A DNA stretch of 64,000 nt from an uncultured Alistipes sp. (GCA_900768045.1 CAAGBL010000050.1:10382-74381); one strand, 5' to 3'. Counted from the first letter of the stretch, positions 26,330 through 35,493 are shown. Notes: generated from the letters alone by a model not told the origin. Numbers and translations: made by a program.

Positions 26330-27718
26330 CTACTTTTTAGATCTACCCTGCTCGAATTTTCGGACATCACGTCTAACACGAATAAAGGTCATCACGGCAG
26401 CCGAACTAAGACCGATAATAAGACCTATGGCGAGTCCGTAGCACTGCAAATCGAATCTATAAGCGAGCAGTGCGCCGAGGGGTATATTTAATATAAGGTA
26501 GGAGCAAAGCACGATAGGCATGATAATTTTCACATCTTGCAAGCCACGAAGCATGCTAATAGAGAGTCCCTGCACCGAATCCGAAAATTGGTAGATAGCG
26601 ATAAGAATAAGCAGGTTGGCGCTGATAGCCATAACCTCGACATTGTCGGTAAAGATACCGACAAGCTCGGTGCGCAAAAAGACAAACATAAATGCCATAA
26701 GCGTAGCCCACAACAAGCCGAGGTGGTAGGTGGCATTAACCATAGGTCTGAGGTGCTTACGGTCTTTCGAGCCGTAGATGTGCGAGACGACGATAGTCGA
26801 TGCCGAGCCGATAGCCACAGTAATCATCCAAGCGATATTAGCGATGCTAAACGAGACCTGCATAGCGCCCGATGCAGCAGCACCAAACGAGAGGGCAAGG
26901 ATTGAGGTGAGGATAAAGGCTGCCGACTCCAGCACCATCTGAAATGAGATAGGGAAGCCAATAGCCACACACTTTCGCATAAGCTTGCGGCTAAGTGCCT
27001 CGGAGCTAAAGAATGAGCGGTAGATGCGCAGACGGCGTGATAGGTAGAAGTAAGCGATGATAAGCAACATCTGCACCACACGAGCCAGAAGCGTTGCAAG
27101 GCCTGCACCCTCAGCACCCATAGCCTCGAAGCCACACTTACCGAAGATAAACACCCAGTTGAGAAGGATATTTAGGAAGTTACCCACGAGCGTAATCCAC
27201 ATCGCCACCTTGGTATTGCCGATACCCTCCAAGAACTGCTTAACGGCAAGGAATATCATAAGTGGCATGATGCTCCACACCAACATATCGTAGTACGGTA
27301 GCGCCATGTCGGTAACCAAGGTTACATCGCTACCCGCACCACTCATCCACTCGCCAAGAACACCGATAAAGGGACGCAGGGCAAGGGCTATAACGGTTGA
27401 TATTACGCCAATAATTAGTGAATAGGCGATGCCATTTTGAAACAAATGGCCAACCATACGACGGTCATTACGGGCATAATGCTCACCAACGAGTGGCGTG
27501 ATAGACATAGCAAAGCCCATGGCAGCGAGGTAGATAAGCAGAAAGAGCGAGCTACCCAACGACACCGCAGCAAGGGGCACAGCATCCTCGCCACCATAGT
27601 TTCCCACCATGGCCGTATCGGCAAACTGCGTTGTTAGCTGTCCTGCCTGCGCCAAGACAACGGGTGCTGCGAGGTGCAGCAAGCGCTTATAGTATGGTAC
27701 GTACTCCCTAAGTCTCAT
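26330..27718 (-). CDS. MATE family efflux transporter
   Basis: The 462-residue integral membrane protein has twelve hydrophobic segments in two halves, with MATE signatures APVVLAQAGQLTTQFADT at the N-terminus, VPLAAVSLGSSLF and the second-half AIGFPISFQMVLES. It would export a cationic drug or metabolite in exchange for Na+ or H+. Its ATG shares a base with the stop of the BACON lipoprotein gene (TAATG), so it is co-translated with that operon. The substrate is unknown. Confidence 0.93.
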   Translation of the reverse strand: MRLREYVPYYKRLLHLAAPVVLAQAGQLTTQFADTAMVGNYGGEDAVPLAAVSLGSSLFLLIYLAAMGFAMSITPLVGEHYARNDRRMVGHLFQNGIAYSLIIGVISTVIALALRPFIGVLGEWMSGAGSDVTLVTDMALPYYDMLVWSIMPLMIFLAVKQFLEGIGNTKVAMWITLVGNFLNILLNWVFIFGKCGFEAMGAEGAGLATLLARVVQMLLIIAYFYLSRRLRIYRSFFSSEALSRKLMRKCVAIGFPISFQMVLESAAFILTSILALSFGAAASGAMQVSFSIANIAWMITVAIGSASTIVVSHIYGSKDRKHLRPMVNATYHLGLLWATLMAFMFVFLRTELVGIFTDNVEVMAISANLLILIAIYQFSDSVQGLSISMLRGLQDVKIIMPIVLCSYLILNIPLGALLAYRFDLQCYGLAIGLIIGLSSAAVMTFIRVRRDVRKFEQGRSKK

Positions 27719-29577
27719 TAGTTAATCCACTCCTTATATAACTCCACAAACTCCTGAGCATCGCCCACCTGCTCTCGTGAGAAGGATATAGGCTCAGAGA
27801 CATACATCTCGCCGACATATCCGTTTTCGTCCTCAGCAACACCGCAGAGCACATACTCCCTATCGTAGGTGCACAAGGCCCAATCTGGCGATGAGGTATA
27901 GGCATACTCCAATATGCTTTCGAGGATATCTTCATGCGTATAGCTATCGTACTGCGACTTTGTATATAGCTCGAAATGTAGCGTAGGGGCCGACATGAGA
28001 GTCTCAACCTCCATGGACAGGAAGTAGTCGGCATAGCCCAACATTGATTTATAGTAGGGCTCAATAGCCGCCACCTCAGCCATGTCGTAGGCCGAGAATT
28101 TAACATCTACAATACGATTTTCGCCCTTGCCATCCTTAGCAGTAGCAAAATGGTAGACAAAGAGGTCTGTGGTTGGGGCACCAGCATAGTAGCCATAGAC
28201 TGCAATGACAAACTCGGTATCGGGAGGTAGCTGGTCGATGTGCTCCTCATATATGCCCGTTATCTCCAACGGAGCATACTTCGTCATAACATAGTCGAGC
28301 TGCTCCTGCTTATCGCCCTTAGGTAAGTTTTTGGCATACATCATAACAGCCGTATAGCTCTCGTCGGTAGTAGGGACAATGCGCACATCTACCGAACGTG
28401 GTCGTATGTTCGAAAACTCAACCTCGAAGGTCATATCTGAGCGGTTGACGGTGCCTGTGGTAAAGTACTCGACCTGAGGTCTCGACACGACCATAGGTAC
28501 ACGCCCCTCGTCCGAGGCTATAGCATAGATAATGGCCATATAGCGATGGTTGGCATTGAGTCTCTTGCTGAATGTAGTCTCGCCTCTATATCCAAGCTGC
28601 TGCATAACCTCCTCGGCACTCTTCTCCTCGAAGTAGTACAGATGGTCGGCCACATAGAAGAAGGACTCGGCAACCTGCTCCTCAGCCTTAGGCGTAAACT
28701 CTAAGCCCTGCTCAACATATCCCGCCTCGCTATCCTCAACAATCTGAACACAGTAATACCCTGCCCAGCTCTCAGGCTTAACATTAAACCTTACCTCGGG
28801 GCCCTCAGCCTCGATATTCACATCGAAGCTCTGCTCAACACGCTCAGGCATGCGCTTATCTATGACAAGATGATATATGGGTGTTATACGCTCATACTCA
28901 TCGCCCGAAACATATATTCCGTAGGCATACACCACATACTCCTTTGCTGGCGAGAGATCTTGCCACCTCTTGCTCTTATCGCCCATGAGCATAAAGCCAC
29001 TATTAAGCATATACTCCTCGAGGGTTGAGTCTACGGCATAGGAGCTAAAGAGTGTAGAATCGGAATATACGAGTTCGTCAGCAGTGCTTATATTGGAGTC
29101 ACGGAAGTAGCTCTTCTCGGCCATCATAACAATATATGGCATTGTCTTGTCAGTAGCCAAGAGCTCAACCGTACACTCTGAATAATCGATATTGGCCACA
29201 CGCATTGTGAGCTTATCGTCACTACACCCCTCCTGACGAACAAGCAGCTTAGGTTTTGTTGAGGTGTTAATATATTTGAGGTATAGCGCCGCCTCACGAG
29301 CCTCTGCATCGAAGTTTGGCAATACTCTAAATCGAATAACACCCCTCTCCGAATTATCTACATCTACAATCCACTCGACCTCTGTTGAGGCTACGGGCAT
29401 AACGCTACCCACATACTCCGAAAGAGAGTACCTCACTTCAAATTCTCCACCTATGGCTGTGGCATCAATAGCTGCAACAGCCAGACTAAAATCTACCTTA
29501 GAGCCATCTGTTTTGTCGTTAGTACACGACACACATAGGGCAAAAAGTAGAAGGATTGTAAGTAGTAGTCTTCTCAT
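27718..29577 (-). CDS. BACON-type lipoprotein, large paralogue
   Basis: A 619-residue lipoprotein (signal LLLTILLLFALCVSC). Residues ~29-118 resemble a BACON beta-sandwich: VEWIVDVDNSERGVIRFRV and a closing PKLLVRQEG. A second region (MRVANIDYSECTVELLATDK, AKEYVVYAYGIYVSGDEYE, WAGYYCVQIVEDSEAGYV) aligns with the neighbouring 379-residue protein, and the C-terminal ~250 residues partly repeat that pattern (FSNIRPRSVDVRIVPT). BACON domains often bind glycans or mucin, but no enzyme domain is present. Confidence 0.7.
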   Translation of the reverse strand: MRRLLLTILLLFALCVSCTNDKTDGSKVDFSLAVAAIDATAIGGEFEVRYSLSEYVGSVMPVASTEVEWIVDVDNSERGVIRFRVLPNFDAEAREAALYLKYINTSTKPKLLVRQEGCSDDKLTMRVANIDYSECTVELLATDKTMPYIVMMAEKSYFRDSNISTADELVYSDSTLFSSYAVDSTLEEYMLNSGFMLMGDKSKRWQDLSPAKEYVVYAYGIYVSGDEYERITPIYHLVIDKRMPERVEQSFDVNIEAEGPEVRFNVKPESWAGYYCVQIVEDSEAGYVEQGLEFTPKAEEQVAESFFYVADHLYYFEEKSAEEVMQQLGYRGETTFSKRLNANHRYMAIIYAIASDEGRVPMVVSRPQVEYFTTGTVNRSDMTFEVEFSNIRPRSVDVRIVPTTDESYTAVMMYAKNLPKGDKQEQLDYVMTKYAPLEITGIYEEHIDQLPPDTEFVIAVYGYYAGAPTTDLFVYHFATAKDGKGENRIVDVKFSAYDMAEVAAIEPYYKSMLGYADYFLSMEVETLMSAPTLHFELYTKSQYDSYTHEDILESILEYAYTSSPDWALCTYDREYVLCGVAEDENGYVGEMYVSEPISFSREQVGDAQEFVELYKEWIN

Positions 29578-29594
29578 ATTTTAGTTACTAAGGC

Positions 29595-30734
29595 TTATAG
29601 ATAGTGGAACGATGGCACTGAGCGAATTATTGGCACAGCTCCGTCTGTCGACTCCACAGCAAAGACAATAACCATGTAGCGAATACCCGACTCGAGCTGC
29701 ACATTAAGCTGCTGCTTGCCCTTATAGCAGGTGCTACGCAAATACTGCTCAGCCGAAGCACCACCAGACATCGCCTTACGAGCCAGGTCATAGAAATTTG
29801 ATGCAAGTGACTTAACGTATCCATCATAGATACCACCTCCTGGCTCAACGAAGAATAACGAGCCCTCGTAGGCAATCTGCACACTATAGTAACCATCCCA
29901 GCCATTAGGATTAATAATGATACTTGCCATAGAGCCACTCATCTGAGAGCTTATACCGAAGCTTACGTTATACATATTTGGCATAGGAATCTCGACACTT
30001 GTTTGGTGCATAGGAGTAGTAACAGTATACTCATTGCCCTTAAAAGTGATACCATAGCTATATGCAATATATGTCGAGCCATGCTTCATATTCACAAACT
30101 CTCGCTCGGCGTCGCCTGTATATATAAGCTGGGGACTCACACGTCCCATAAGCTCCTCAAGAGTCATCTTATTACGCTCGGCAAGCTGTCGATATGTCGA
30201 CATCTCGGTCTCGATAAACAGATTCATATCGGTAACACCAGACTGACGAAAATACTCTGCATCGATAACATTTGCCATATAAGGCACACCCTTATCTGTT
30301 GGGATATATTTTACCTTACAGCTACTATGTGTAACATCAGAAACCTCGAAACGATACATGTTAAGAAGCTGCTTATCCTGCAACACTGACACTCGCACCG
30401 AGGGCTCAAGTCCTGGATATTTAATAGCAACTGAGGCAAAGCGCTCCTCATTGACATTGCTGGGGGCGATGCTTAGAACAATCGTTGTTGGAGTTACGCT
30501 CTTGAGCGATATCCAATCAACCGCAGTGACAATCTCAAACTCGCCACCTCTCACCGGGTTTCGCAAAGCGTAGAACAAAGAGATATCTCCTCCTCCACCA
30601 TCAACATTTAGCTCATATGTATCAAGTACAAGCTTAGGCGGGTTGTTCGGATCGATCTCACCTAATTCGCAACTTACAGAGAGTGGCATCAAGGCCACAA
30701 TAAGGGCATAAAACAGAATTGAAATTTTGCGCAT
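29595..30734 (-). CDS. BACON-type lipoprotein, small paralogue
   Basis: A 379-residue lipoprotein with signal FYALIVALMPLSVSC. Residues ~35-120 fit a BACON domain, with VDWISLKSVTPTTIVLSI and a VRVSVLQDK end. The remainder (MYRFEVSDVTHSSCKVKYIP, TYIAYSYGITFKGNEYT, WDGYYSVQIAYEG) is paralogous to the first half of the next gene. It is the first gene of an operon of two lipoproteins and a MATE exporter and has its own promoter. Ligand unknown. Confidence 0.7.
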   Translation of the reverse strand: MRKISILFYALIVALMPLSVSCELGEIDPNNPPKLVLDTYELNVDGGGGDISLFYALRNPVRGGEFEIVTAVDWISLKSVTPTTIVLSIAPSNVNEERFASVAIKYPGLEPSVRVSVLQDKQLLNMYRFEVSDVTHSSCKVKYIPTDKGVPYMANVIDAEYFRQSGVTDMNLFIETEMSTYRQLAERNKMTLEELMGRVSPQLIYTGDAEREFVNMKHGSTYIAYSYGITFKGNEYTVTTPMHQTSVEIPMPNMYNVSFGISSQMSGSMASIIINPNGWDGYYSVQIAYEGSLFFVEPGGGIYDGYVKSLASNFYDLARKAMSGGASAEQYLRSTCYKGKQQLNVQLESGIRYMVIVFAVESTDGAVPIIRSVPSFHYL

Positions 30735-30760
30735 AACTCAACATTTTACTCTTAATGGCG

Positions 30761-30791
30761 CAAAGATAGTGATTAATTCGCACACAACAAA
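30761..30791 (-). promoter_or_regulatory. Promoter of the BACON-MATE operon
   Basis: Minus strand TTTG at 30791-30788, 19 bases, TATCTTTG at 30768-30761, 26 bases ahead of the first ATG. Confidence 0.72.
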
Positions 30792-30822
30792 AAAGAGAGT
30801 ATAATAAAATACTCTCTTCAGG
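30788..30822 (-). terminator. Terminator of the Clp-N-like gene
   Basis: On the minus strand AGAGAGTAT, a short loop and ATACTCTC are followed by TTTTTT. It sits 36 bases past the stop at 30858 and overlaps the -33 region of the next operon. Confidence 0.75.
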
Positions 30823-30857
30823 TTATGGTTTCTTAGTTAAGTTTAGGCATACACCTC

Positions 30858-31337
30858 TTAACCAACAATATTTTTATCGTTATATTCGCCAGCAGCAAGC
30901 TGACACATTAGCTCCGCAAGTTGCTGAGCACCAACGCCTCGCTCAGCAAATATTTTTTGAGTGGCGGTTGTTCGATCTCGAAGGGCACGATGTAGCACAT
31001 GTGCCGAACTTAGCACCGACGAATCAACCTCGCTATGCAGGCTATCACACAGAGCCCTAAGAGCGCTCTCAGGTGTGTCGTCCTCAACAACAGCATCAGT
31101 TGCAACCATTGCCATAATTCGCTCAGACACAACATCTTTACTCACGCCATCGAACAGCAAACTAACAAGCAGCGATGCAAAACTATCATCACGCCTAAGA
31201 AGCTCAACAACCAACCTGTCAACATACGATGTGGCAACGCCATCACGCTTAAGTCGAAAGACTAACGTAGAGATTGTTGCCTCCAAACATCTCGAAATCT
31301 TAATACTCTTCATCTCGTTATAATTAACCATTTTCAT
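30858..31337 (-). CDS. Stand-alone Clp N-terminal-domain-like protein
   Basis: The 159-residue protein resembles the double helical repeat of ClpA/ClpC N-domains without any AAA+ module. The first repeat includes SYVDRLVVELLRRDDSFAS and LLFDGVSKDVV; the second SSAHVLHRALRDRTTATQKI and FAERGVGAQQL, matching the usual teHLLLaLl...a..iL...gv pattern. Such single domains could act as adaptor or competitor for a Clp ATPase, which is inference. Internal Met at positions 3 and 9 are alternative starts. An 18-base perfect palindrome lies just upstream. Confidence 0.6.
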   Translation of the reverse strand: MKMVNYNEMKSIKISRCLEATISTLVFRLKRDGVATSYVDRLVVELLRRDDSFASLLVSLLFDGVSKDVVSERIMAMVATDAVVEDDTPESALRALCDSLHSEVDSSVLSSAHVLHRALRDRTTATQKIFAERGVGAQQLAELMCQLAAGEYNDKNIVG

Positions 31338-31352
31338 CGGTATTATAACGAT

Positions 31353-31370
31353 AATAATATTGCAATATTA
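31353..31370. promoter_or_regulatory. 18-bp perfect palindrome upstream of the Clp-N-like gene
   Basis: ATAATATTG meets CAATATTAT with no spacer, about 16-33 bases ahead of the start codon at 31337. It could be a repressor operator. Low complexity makes chance occurrence possible. Confidence 0.4.
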
Positions 31371-31386
31371 TATAAAATTTATCTTT

Positions 31387-31854
31387 TTATCGCAATTTTT
31401 CGAGAAGCGTCGAGCAACCATCTTCTAATAGGTCGAGAACAAGCTCAAAGCCCTCATGCCCCTCGTAGTAAGGATCGGGGATATAGCTCCAATTTGGGTT
31501 GTGGCGCAAAAACTCACGGAAGCGATATATCCTCTGCTGCGCCTCACGGTCGGGAGCAAGGCGGAACAACGCCTCGTAGTTGTTGTCGTCCATGGCGATA
31601 ATCATGTCGAAACGCTCGAAGTCCTCCTCACGCACCTGACGAGCACGATGCGTAATGTCGATGCCACGTGCCAAAGCAGCACGACGCATGCGAGCATCGG
31701 AGCGCTCGCCACTATGACCGCCATACGTGCCAGCCGAGTCCAAGACCACCCTGTCGGCTAAGCCATTTCGCTCGACAAGCATCTGCATCATTGCCTCGGC
31801 CGCAGGCGAACGGCAAATATTTCCGAGGCAGACAAATAAAATTCGCTGTTTCAT
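31387..31854 (-). CDS. Low-molecular-weight protein-tyrosine phosphatase
   Basis: The 155-residue protein starts with the phosphate-binding loop VCLGNICRSPAAEA (Cys9, Arg15) and has the general acid in PDPYYEGHEGFE. It would dephosphorylate phosphotyrosine in proteins, in bacteria often tyrosine kinases that govern capsule export; no kinase is adjacent. Promoter TTG at 31900-31898 and TATCTTTG at 31877-31870 on the minus strand. Confidence 0.93.
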   Translation of the reverse strand: MKQRILFVCLGNICRSPAAEAMMQMLVERNGLADRVVLDSAGTYGGHSGERSDARMRRAALARGIDITHRARQVREEDFERFDMIIAMDDNNYEALFRLAPDREAQQRIYRFREFLRHNPNWSYIPDPYYEGHEGFELVLDLLEDGCSTLLEKLR

Positions 31855-31869
31855 ACCACTAATTTTCTA

Positions 31870-31900
31870 CAAAGATAGAGAATTTCTCCTTTTTTAACAA
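31870..31900 (-). promoter_or_regulatory. Promoter of the tyrosine phosphatase gene
   Basis: Minus strand TTG at 31900-31898, 20 bases, TATCTTTG at 31877-31870, 15 bases before the ATG. Confidence 0.68.
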
Positions 31901-32018
31901 GCCTGTTCGTTGATTAAATTTTGACGTTTGTTTATCAACTCCTTTTTTTTACCAAAATTAGTCCTTACGACCATATCTCTTTTTTTGACAAGGTGTTACA
32001 CACGAGCATATTTTTTGT

Positions 32019-32026
32019 TATATTTG
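32019..32026 (+). promoter_or_regulatory. -7 box for the thioredoxin-fold/Omp85 pair
   Basis: TATATTTG matches TAnnTTTG and lies 43 bases before the ATG at 32070. No TTTG is seen at the expected -33 distance. Confidence 0.5.
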
Positions 32027-32069
32027 TGGCGTTTTATATGAAGACAATAACAAAAATCATAAACAAACG

Positions 32070-32588
32070 ATGAAATTTAGAACTCTTATTTTGATGATTG
32101 CCGCAGCATTTATCTTCAATGTTTCGGCAGATGCTCAGGGCCTCCCTCGTCCTGTGCGCAATGTTGAGGTTCAGGATCTCGATGCCAAGAAGGCACGCTT
32201 GCCTTATTGGGGTCAAAAAAACCTCCTTATATTTTATGTAGATCCTGAGGTACCTAAGCAGAACCACGACTTTATCACATACCTCGAGGAGACTGGCCGT
32301 GTGGCTGGCCCAAACATCGTTGGCTTCGGCATTGTAAACCTCAAGGATGCTGTATATCCTAACTCTCTCGTACGTCAGATTGCAGATGCTCGTACAGCAA
32401 AGAATGGAGCTACAATCCTCTGCGATCCAGACCACTGGATTTCAAGTGCATGGCGTCTTGGCGACTGCAATAACTGCTTCGTAATCATGCTCGTAAACAA
32501 GAAGGGCGAGCTTGTCTACATGCACAAGGGCGTTATGTCGGAGGCTGAGCAGAAGAAGTTTATCGCAGCAGCCGATCCTTTGCGCTAA
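32070..32588 (+). CDS. Secreted thioredoxin-fold (YtfJ-like) protein
   Basis: A signal peptide (FRTLILMIAAAFIFNVSADA) precedes about 150 residues with a thioredoxin-like order of strands: NLLIFYVDPEVPKQN, ATILCDPDHWISSAWRLG, CFVIMLVNKKGELVYMHKG. The usual N-terminal CxxC is absent; a CNNC pair occurs late (GDCNNCFV) and may not be redox-active. The pattern recalls the YtfJ family of unknown function. The Omp85-type barrel gene follows after 14 bases. Confidence 0.62.
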   Translation: MKFRTLILMIAAAFIFNVSADAQGLPRPVRNVEVQDLDAKKARLPYWGQKNLLIFYVDPEVPKQNHDFITYLEETGRVAGPNIVGFGIVNLKDAVYPNSLVRQIADARTAKNGATILCDPDHWISSAWRLGDCNNCFVIMLVNKKGELVYMHKGVMSEAEQKKFIAAADPLR

Positions 32589-32602
32589 TTTAGCCTTTAG
32601 AA

Positions 32603-33742
32603 GTGTTACGAACTACCATAACCACACTCATAATGTTGTTTGCCGTGAGCACACTTGCGGCACAGAACATTGAGCACAAGATTGTAGGTTGTGACACCCT
32701 AACATACCAATACACACCTATCGACCAGAATTACTCAAAAACGAGTAGTTCTGGTCGTTTGGCTTATAAGCTATTTGCAGGCGATCCGTGGGCGATAATG
32801 CTGCTCCCCATCTACACCCTCGAAACAAACTTTGGCATTGCCTTCACAGCAAAATACCACAAACCCAAGTTCGAGATATCACCAACCGCAATAGCCTCTA
32901 TCTCTGGATATTACAACATATCAGTAAGTGGCAAAAACAAGCTATATCATGGGCATAGCTTAGACTATGGAGCGGGCGCTAAGTCGGAGCCAACACGCCT
33001 TTGGGGACTTACCTACGATAGTGCCTTAAATAGTCCATACAGCAAATACACCTCAAAGGAGTATTCGGCATGGGTAGAGTATAGCTATCAACCCACAGAA
33101 ACAGTTACCGTAGGACTCTTTGCCGACTACTCATATATCGGTGCTCGGAAGCTCGACTCAGAGTCGGCAAAAAAGCTGAGCGACACCCCATTAACCACCT
33201 CAACCACAAGCCTTGGCGCACACCTAAGCTATGATACTCGCAGCAACACGTCGCACACTCAGCAACAGGGCATTTACACAAAAATCGAGGCGTCGTATCT
33301 ACCAAAATTATTGAGCAACCTTAGCAACAATCTATGGTCGCTAAGCGCTGCGTTTGATTGGTATCAACCACTATGGCGAGGTGCCACCCTCGCCTTCGAC
33401 CTATACGGCAAACATAGCTCCAAAAAGACCCCATGGCTACTCCAATGTCAGGCGGGTGGCGACAGCCGCATGCGAGGCTACTACCTCGGTCGTTTTCGTG
33501 GCAACACCCTCATAAGCTCCCAGCTCGAGCTACGCCAGCACATTTGGCGAGGCATTGGCATCACTGCATGGGGCGGTGCGGGCACAGCGTTTTCGCCAAA
33601 CGACAGCTTTGCATCACGCAAAATTCTACCAACCTATGGTGGCGGACTACGCTACTACCACAAGCTCTTTATGGTGCGTGCCGATATAGGCTTTGGACGC
33701 AACTCCTACAACATCATTTTGAGCATTAGCGAGGCCTTCTAA
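32603..33742 (+). CDS. Omp85/D15-type outer-membrane barrel without POTRA domains
   Basis: The 379-residue protein begins at GTG 32603 with a signal peptide ending in STLAAQ. It consists of the 16-stranded-type barrel region only: the lid-loop motif GGDSRMRGYYLGRFRG and strands such as LISSQLELRQHIW and ITAWGGAGTAF match the bacterial surface antigen (D15) domain. No POTRA domains precede it, so it is not BamA; such short members are of unknown function. It ends with ISEAF, an aromatic C-terminus typical of barrels. Confidence 0.75.
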   Translation: MLRTTITTLIMLFAVSTLAAQNIEHKIVGCDTLTYQYTPIDQNYSKTSSSGRLAYKLFAGDPWAIMLLPIYTLETNFGIAFTAKYHKPKFEISPTAIASISGYYNISVSGKNKLYHGHSLDYGAGAKSEPTRLWGLTYDSALNSPYSKYTSKEYSAWVEYSYQPTETVTVGLFADYSYIGARKLDSESAKKLSDTPLTTSTTSLGAHLSYDTRSNTSHTQQQGIYTKIEASYLPKLLSNLSNNLWSLSAAFDWYQPLWRGATLAFDLYGKHSSKKTPWLLQCQAGGDSRMRGYYLGRFRGNTLISSQLELRQHIWRGIGITAWGGAGTAFSPNDSFASRKILPTYGGGLRYYHKLFMVRADIGFGRNSYNIILSISEAF

Positions 33743-33816
33743 AGCCTCTTTTTCGCAATCTCGCAACATAGGTTACGTCTTTAATTAAAAAAATTTCGTA
33801 ATTCAGTTTTTTTATG

Positions 33817-33855
33817 TATCTTTGCGCCGTGTTACTATACCTTTGGTATAGCAAC
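33817..33855 (+). promoter_or_regulatory. nadE -7 box and 5' stem-loop
   Basis: TATCTTTG at 33817-33824 is followed at 33831-33855 by a hairpin, GTTACTATACC-TTT-GGTATAGCAAC, with one mismatch. The hairpin would be at the very 5' end of the transcript, or its DNA could be an operator (CTATACC-TTT-GGTATAG). Confidence 0.5.
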
Positions 33856-33894
33856 GAGCTTAGCAACGAAATTTAATTGCACAAGATACTATTT

Positions 33895-35481
33895 ATGAGA
33901 ATTGCATTAGCCCAGCTAAACTACACCGTAGGCGACATCAAGGCCAACACTGCAAAAATTATCGAAGCCATCGAGCGTGCCAAAACAATGAAGGCCGACC
34001 TCGTAGTTTTTTCGGAGTTTGCCGTAAGTGGCACCCCAGCCTATGGTCTTCTCACCAAGACCACATTTCTTGAGATCTGCGAGGAGGCTATCGAGACAGT
34101 AGCCTCAAAATGCCGAGGTATCGCCGCTATCATAGGCACTCCTTATCTCACAGCCGAAGGCCCTATCAGCGCCGCAGCCTACATCGATGGCAAGGGAGGC
34201 ATCGAATTTATCGGCAAGCGCCACGTCTCAGCACGTCGTGAGATGGGCTATATCGTAGGCTCATCTATCGGAAGCCAGACAATTGCGATTGCAGATAAGA
34301 AGTTCAAAGTTGTCGTTGGCGACGACTTAAGCTACATCGACGAGATTGACGAGGATGTCGACCTTGTTATCTCGATTAATGCTCGCCGCTATGGCAAGGG
34401 CATACTCTCACGCCGCCTCGATAAGATTAGCCGCCTTGCATTTGCCGAGGGCAAGAGCGTAATGCTCATCAACCAGGTAGGTGGCTCTGGCGACATCGTC
34501 TACGACGGAACATCAGGCATCGTAAATAGCGAGGGTAAGCTACTCATGCTCCTCAAGAGCTTCGAGGAGGACTTGCAGATTTTCGACACCGAGGCTGAGA
34601 ACAACCCTATTGAAATTCCTTACACAACATACAAAGACCGTAATGCCATGCTCTACAAAGCGGCATGCCTCGGTCTACGTGACTACTTCCAGAAGAATGG
34701 CTACCAGAAGGCTTGTGTAGGTCTATCTGGCGGTATCGACTCGGCAGTAGTTGCATGTATTGCCGTAGGTGCTTTGGGTAAGGAGAATGTGCGTGTGCTA
34801 CTCATGCCGTCGCCATTTACCCCTAACAGCAGCGTTGAGGATGCCAAGAATTTGGCTGTCAACCTCGGCGTTGAGTATAGCGTATTGCCTATCATCGAGG
34901 CATACAACGCCATGGTAGGCACCCTTAAGCCAGTTATTGGTGGTACAGAGTTTGATGCTACCGAGGAGAACATTCAGACACGTATTCGTACCACTATGCT
35001 CATGGCTTTGCAGAATAAGACTGGCTACATGCTCCTTAACTCGTCAAACAAGAGCGAGAATGCCTTGGGTTGGTGTACGCTCTATGGCGACACCGCAGGT
35101 ACGTTCAGCCCTACGGGCGACCTCTACAAGGGCGAGATTTACGACCTTGCACGCTACATCAACGACTCATGTGGCAATGTAATCCCTGACGAGATTCTCG
35201 ACAAGGAGCCATCATCGGAGCTACGTCCCGACCAGAAGGATAGCGACTTCTTGCCTCACTACGAGGTTATCGATGCTATCTTGTACCGCATGATCGAGAA
35301 GAAGCAGCATCGTGAGGAGATTATCAACGCTGGCTTCGACGCATGTGTTGTGGAGAAGATTCACACTATGGTCATGGACAACGAGAAGAAGCGCTACCAG
35401 TTCCCACCAGTGTTGCGCCTCTCGCCTTGCGCCTTTGGTCATGAGTGGCTTATGCCATTGGTAAACCACTACCACGAGTAG
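33895..35481 (+). CDS. nadE: NAD+ synthase with a degenerate glutaminase domain
   Basis: The start is the ATG at 33895 (MRIALAQLNY); a TTG-started form from 33877 is less likely. The 528-residue protein has an N-terminal nitrilase-like domain and a C-terminal ATP-pyrophosphatase domain with the P-loop LSGGIDSAVVA near residue 276. Glu41 (VVFSEF) and Lys108 (FIGKRHVS) remain in the nitrilase domain, but the nucleophile Cys of the usual ICED motif is replaced: the sequence reads VVVGDDLSY with Gly142. The LPNYxVFDExRYF segment is also gone. The enzyme probably uses free ammonia. rseC starts 12 bases after its stop. Confidence 0.92.
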   Translation: MRIALAQLNYTVGDIKANTAKIIEAIERAKTMKADLVVFSEFAVSGTPAYGLLTKTTFLEICEEAIETVASKCRGIAAIIGTPYLTAEGPISAAAYIDGKGGIEFIGKRHVSARREMGYIVGSSIGSQTIAIADKKFKVVVGDDLSYIDEIDEDVDLVISINARRYGKGILSRRLDKISRLAFAEGKSVMLINQVGGSGDIVYDGTSGIVNSEGKLLMLLKSFEEDLQIFDTEAENNPIEIPYTTYKDRNAMLYKAACLGLRDYFQKNGYQKACVGLSGGIDSAVVACIAVGALGKENVRVLLMPSPFTPNSSVEDAKNLAVNLGVEYSVLPIIEAYNAMVGTLKPVIGGTEFDATEENIQTRIRTTMLMALQNKTGYMLLNSSNKSENALGWCTLYGDTAGTFSPTGDLYKGEIYDLARYINDSCGNVIPDEILDKEPSSELRPDQKDSDFLPHYEVIDAILYRMIEKKQHREEIINAGFDACVVEKIHTMVMDNEKKRYQFPPVLRLSPCAFGHEWLMPLVNHYHE

Positions 35482-35493
35482 GCAGACGTATAT

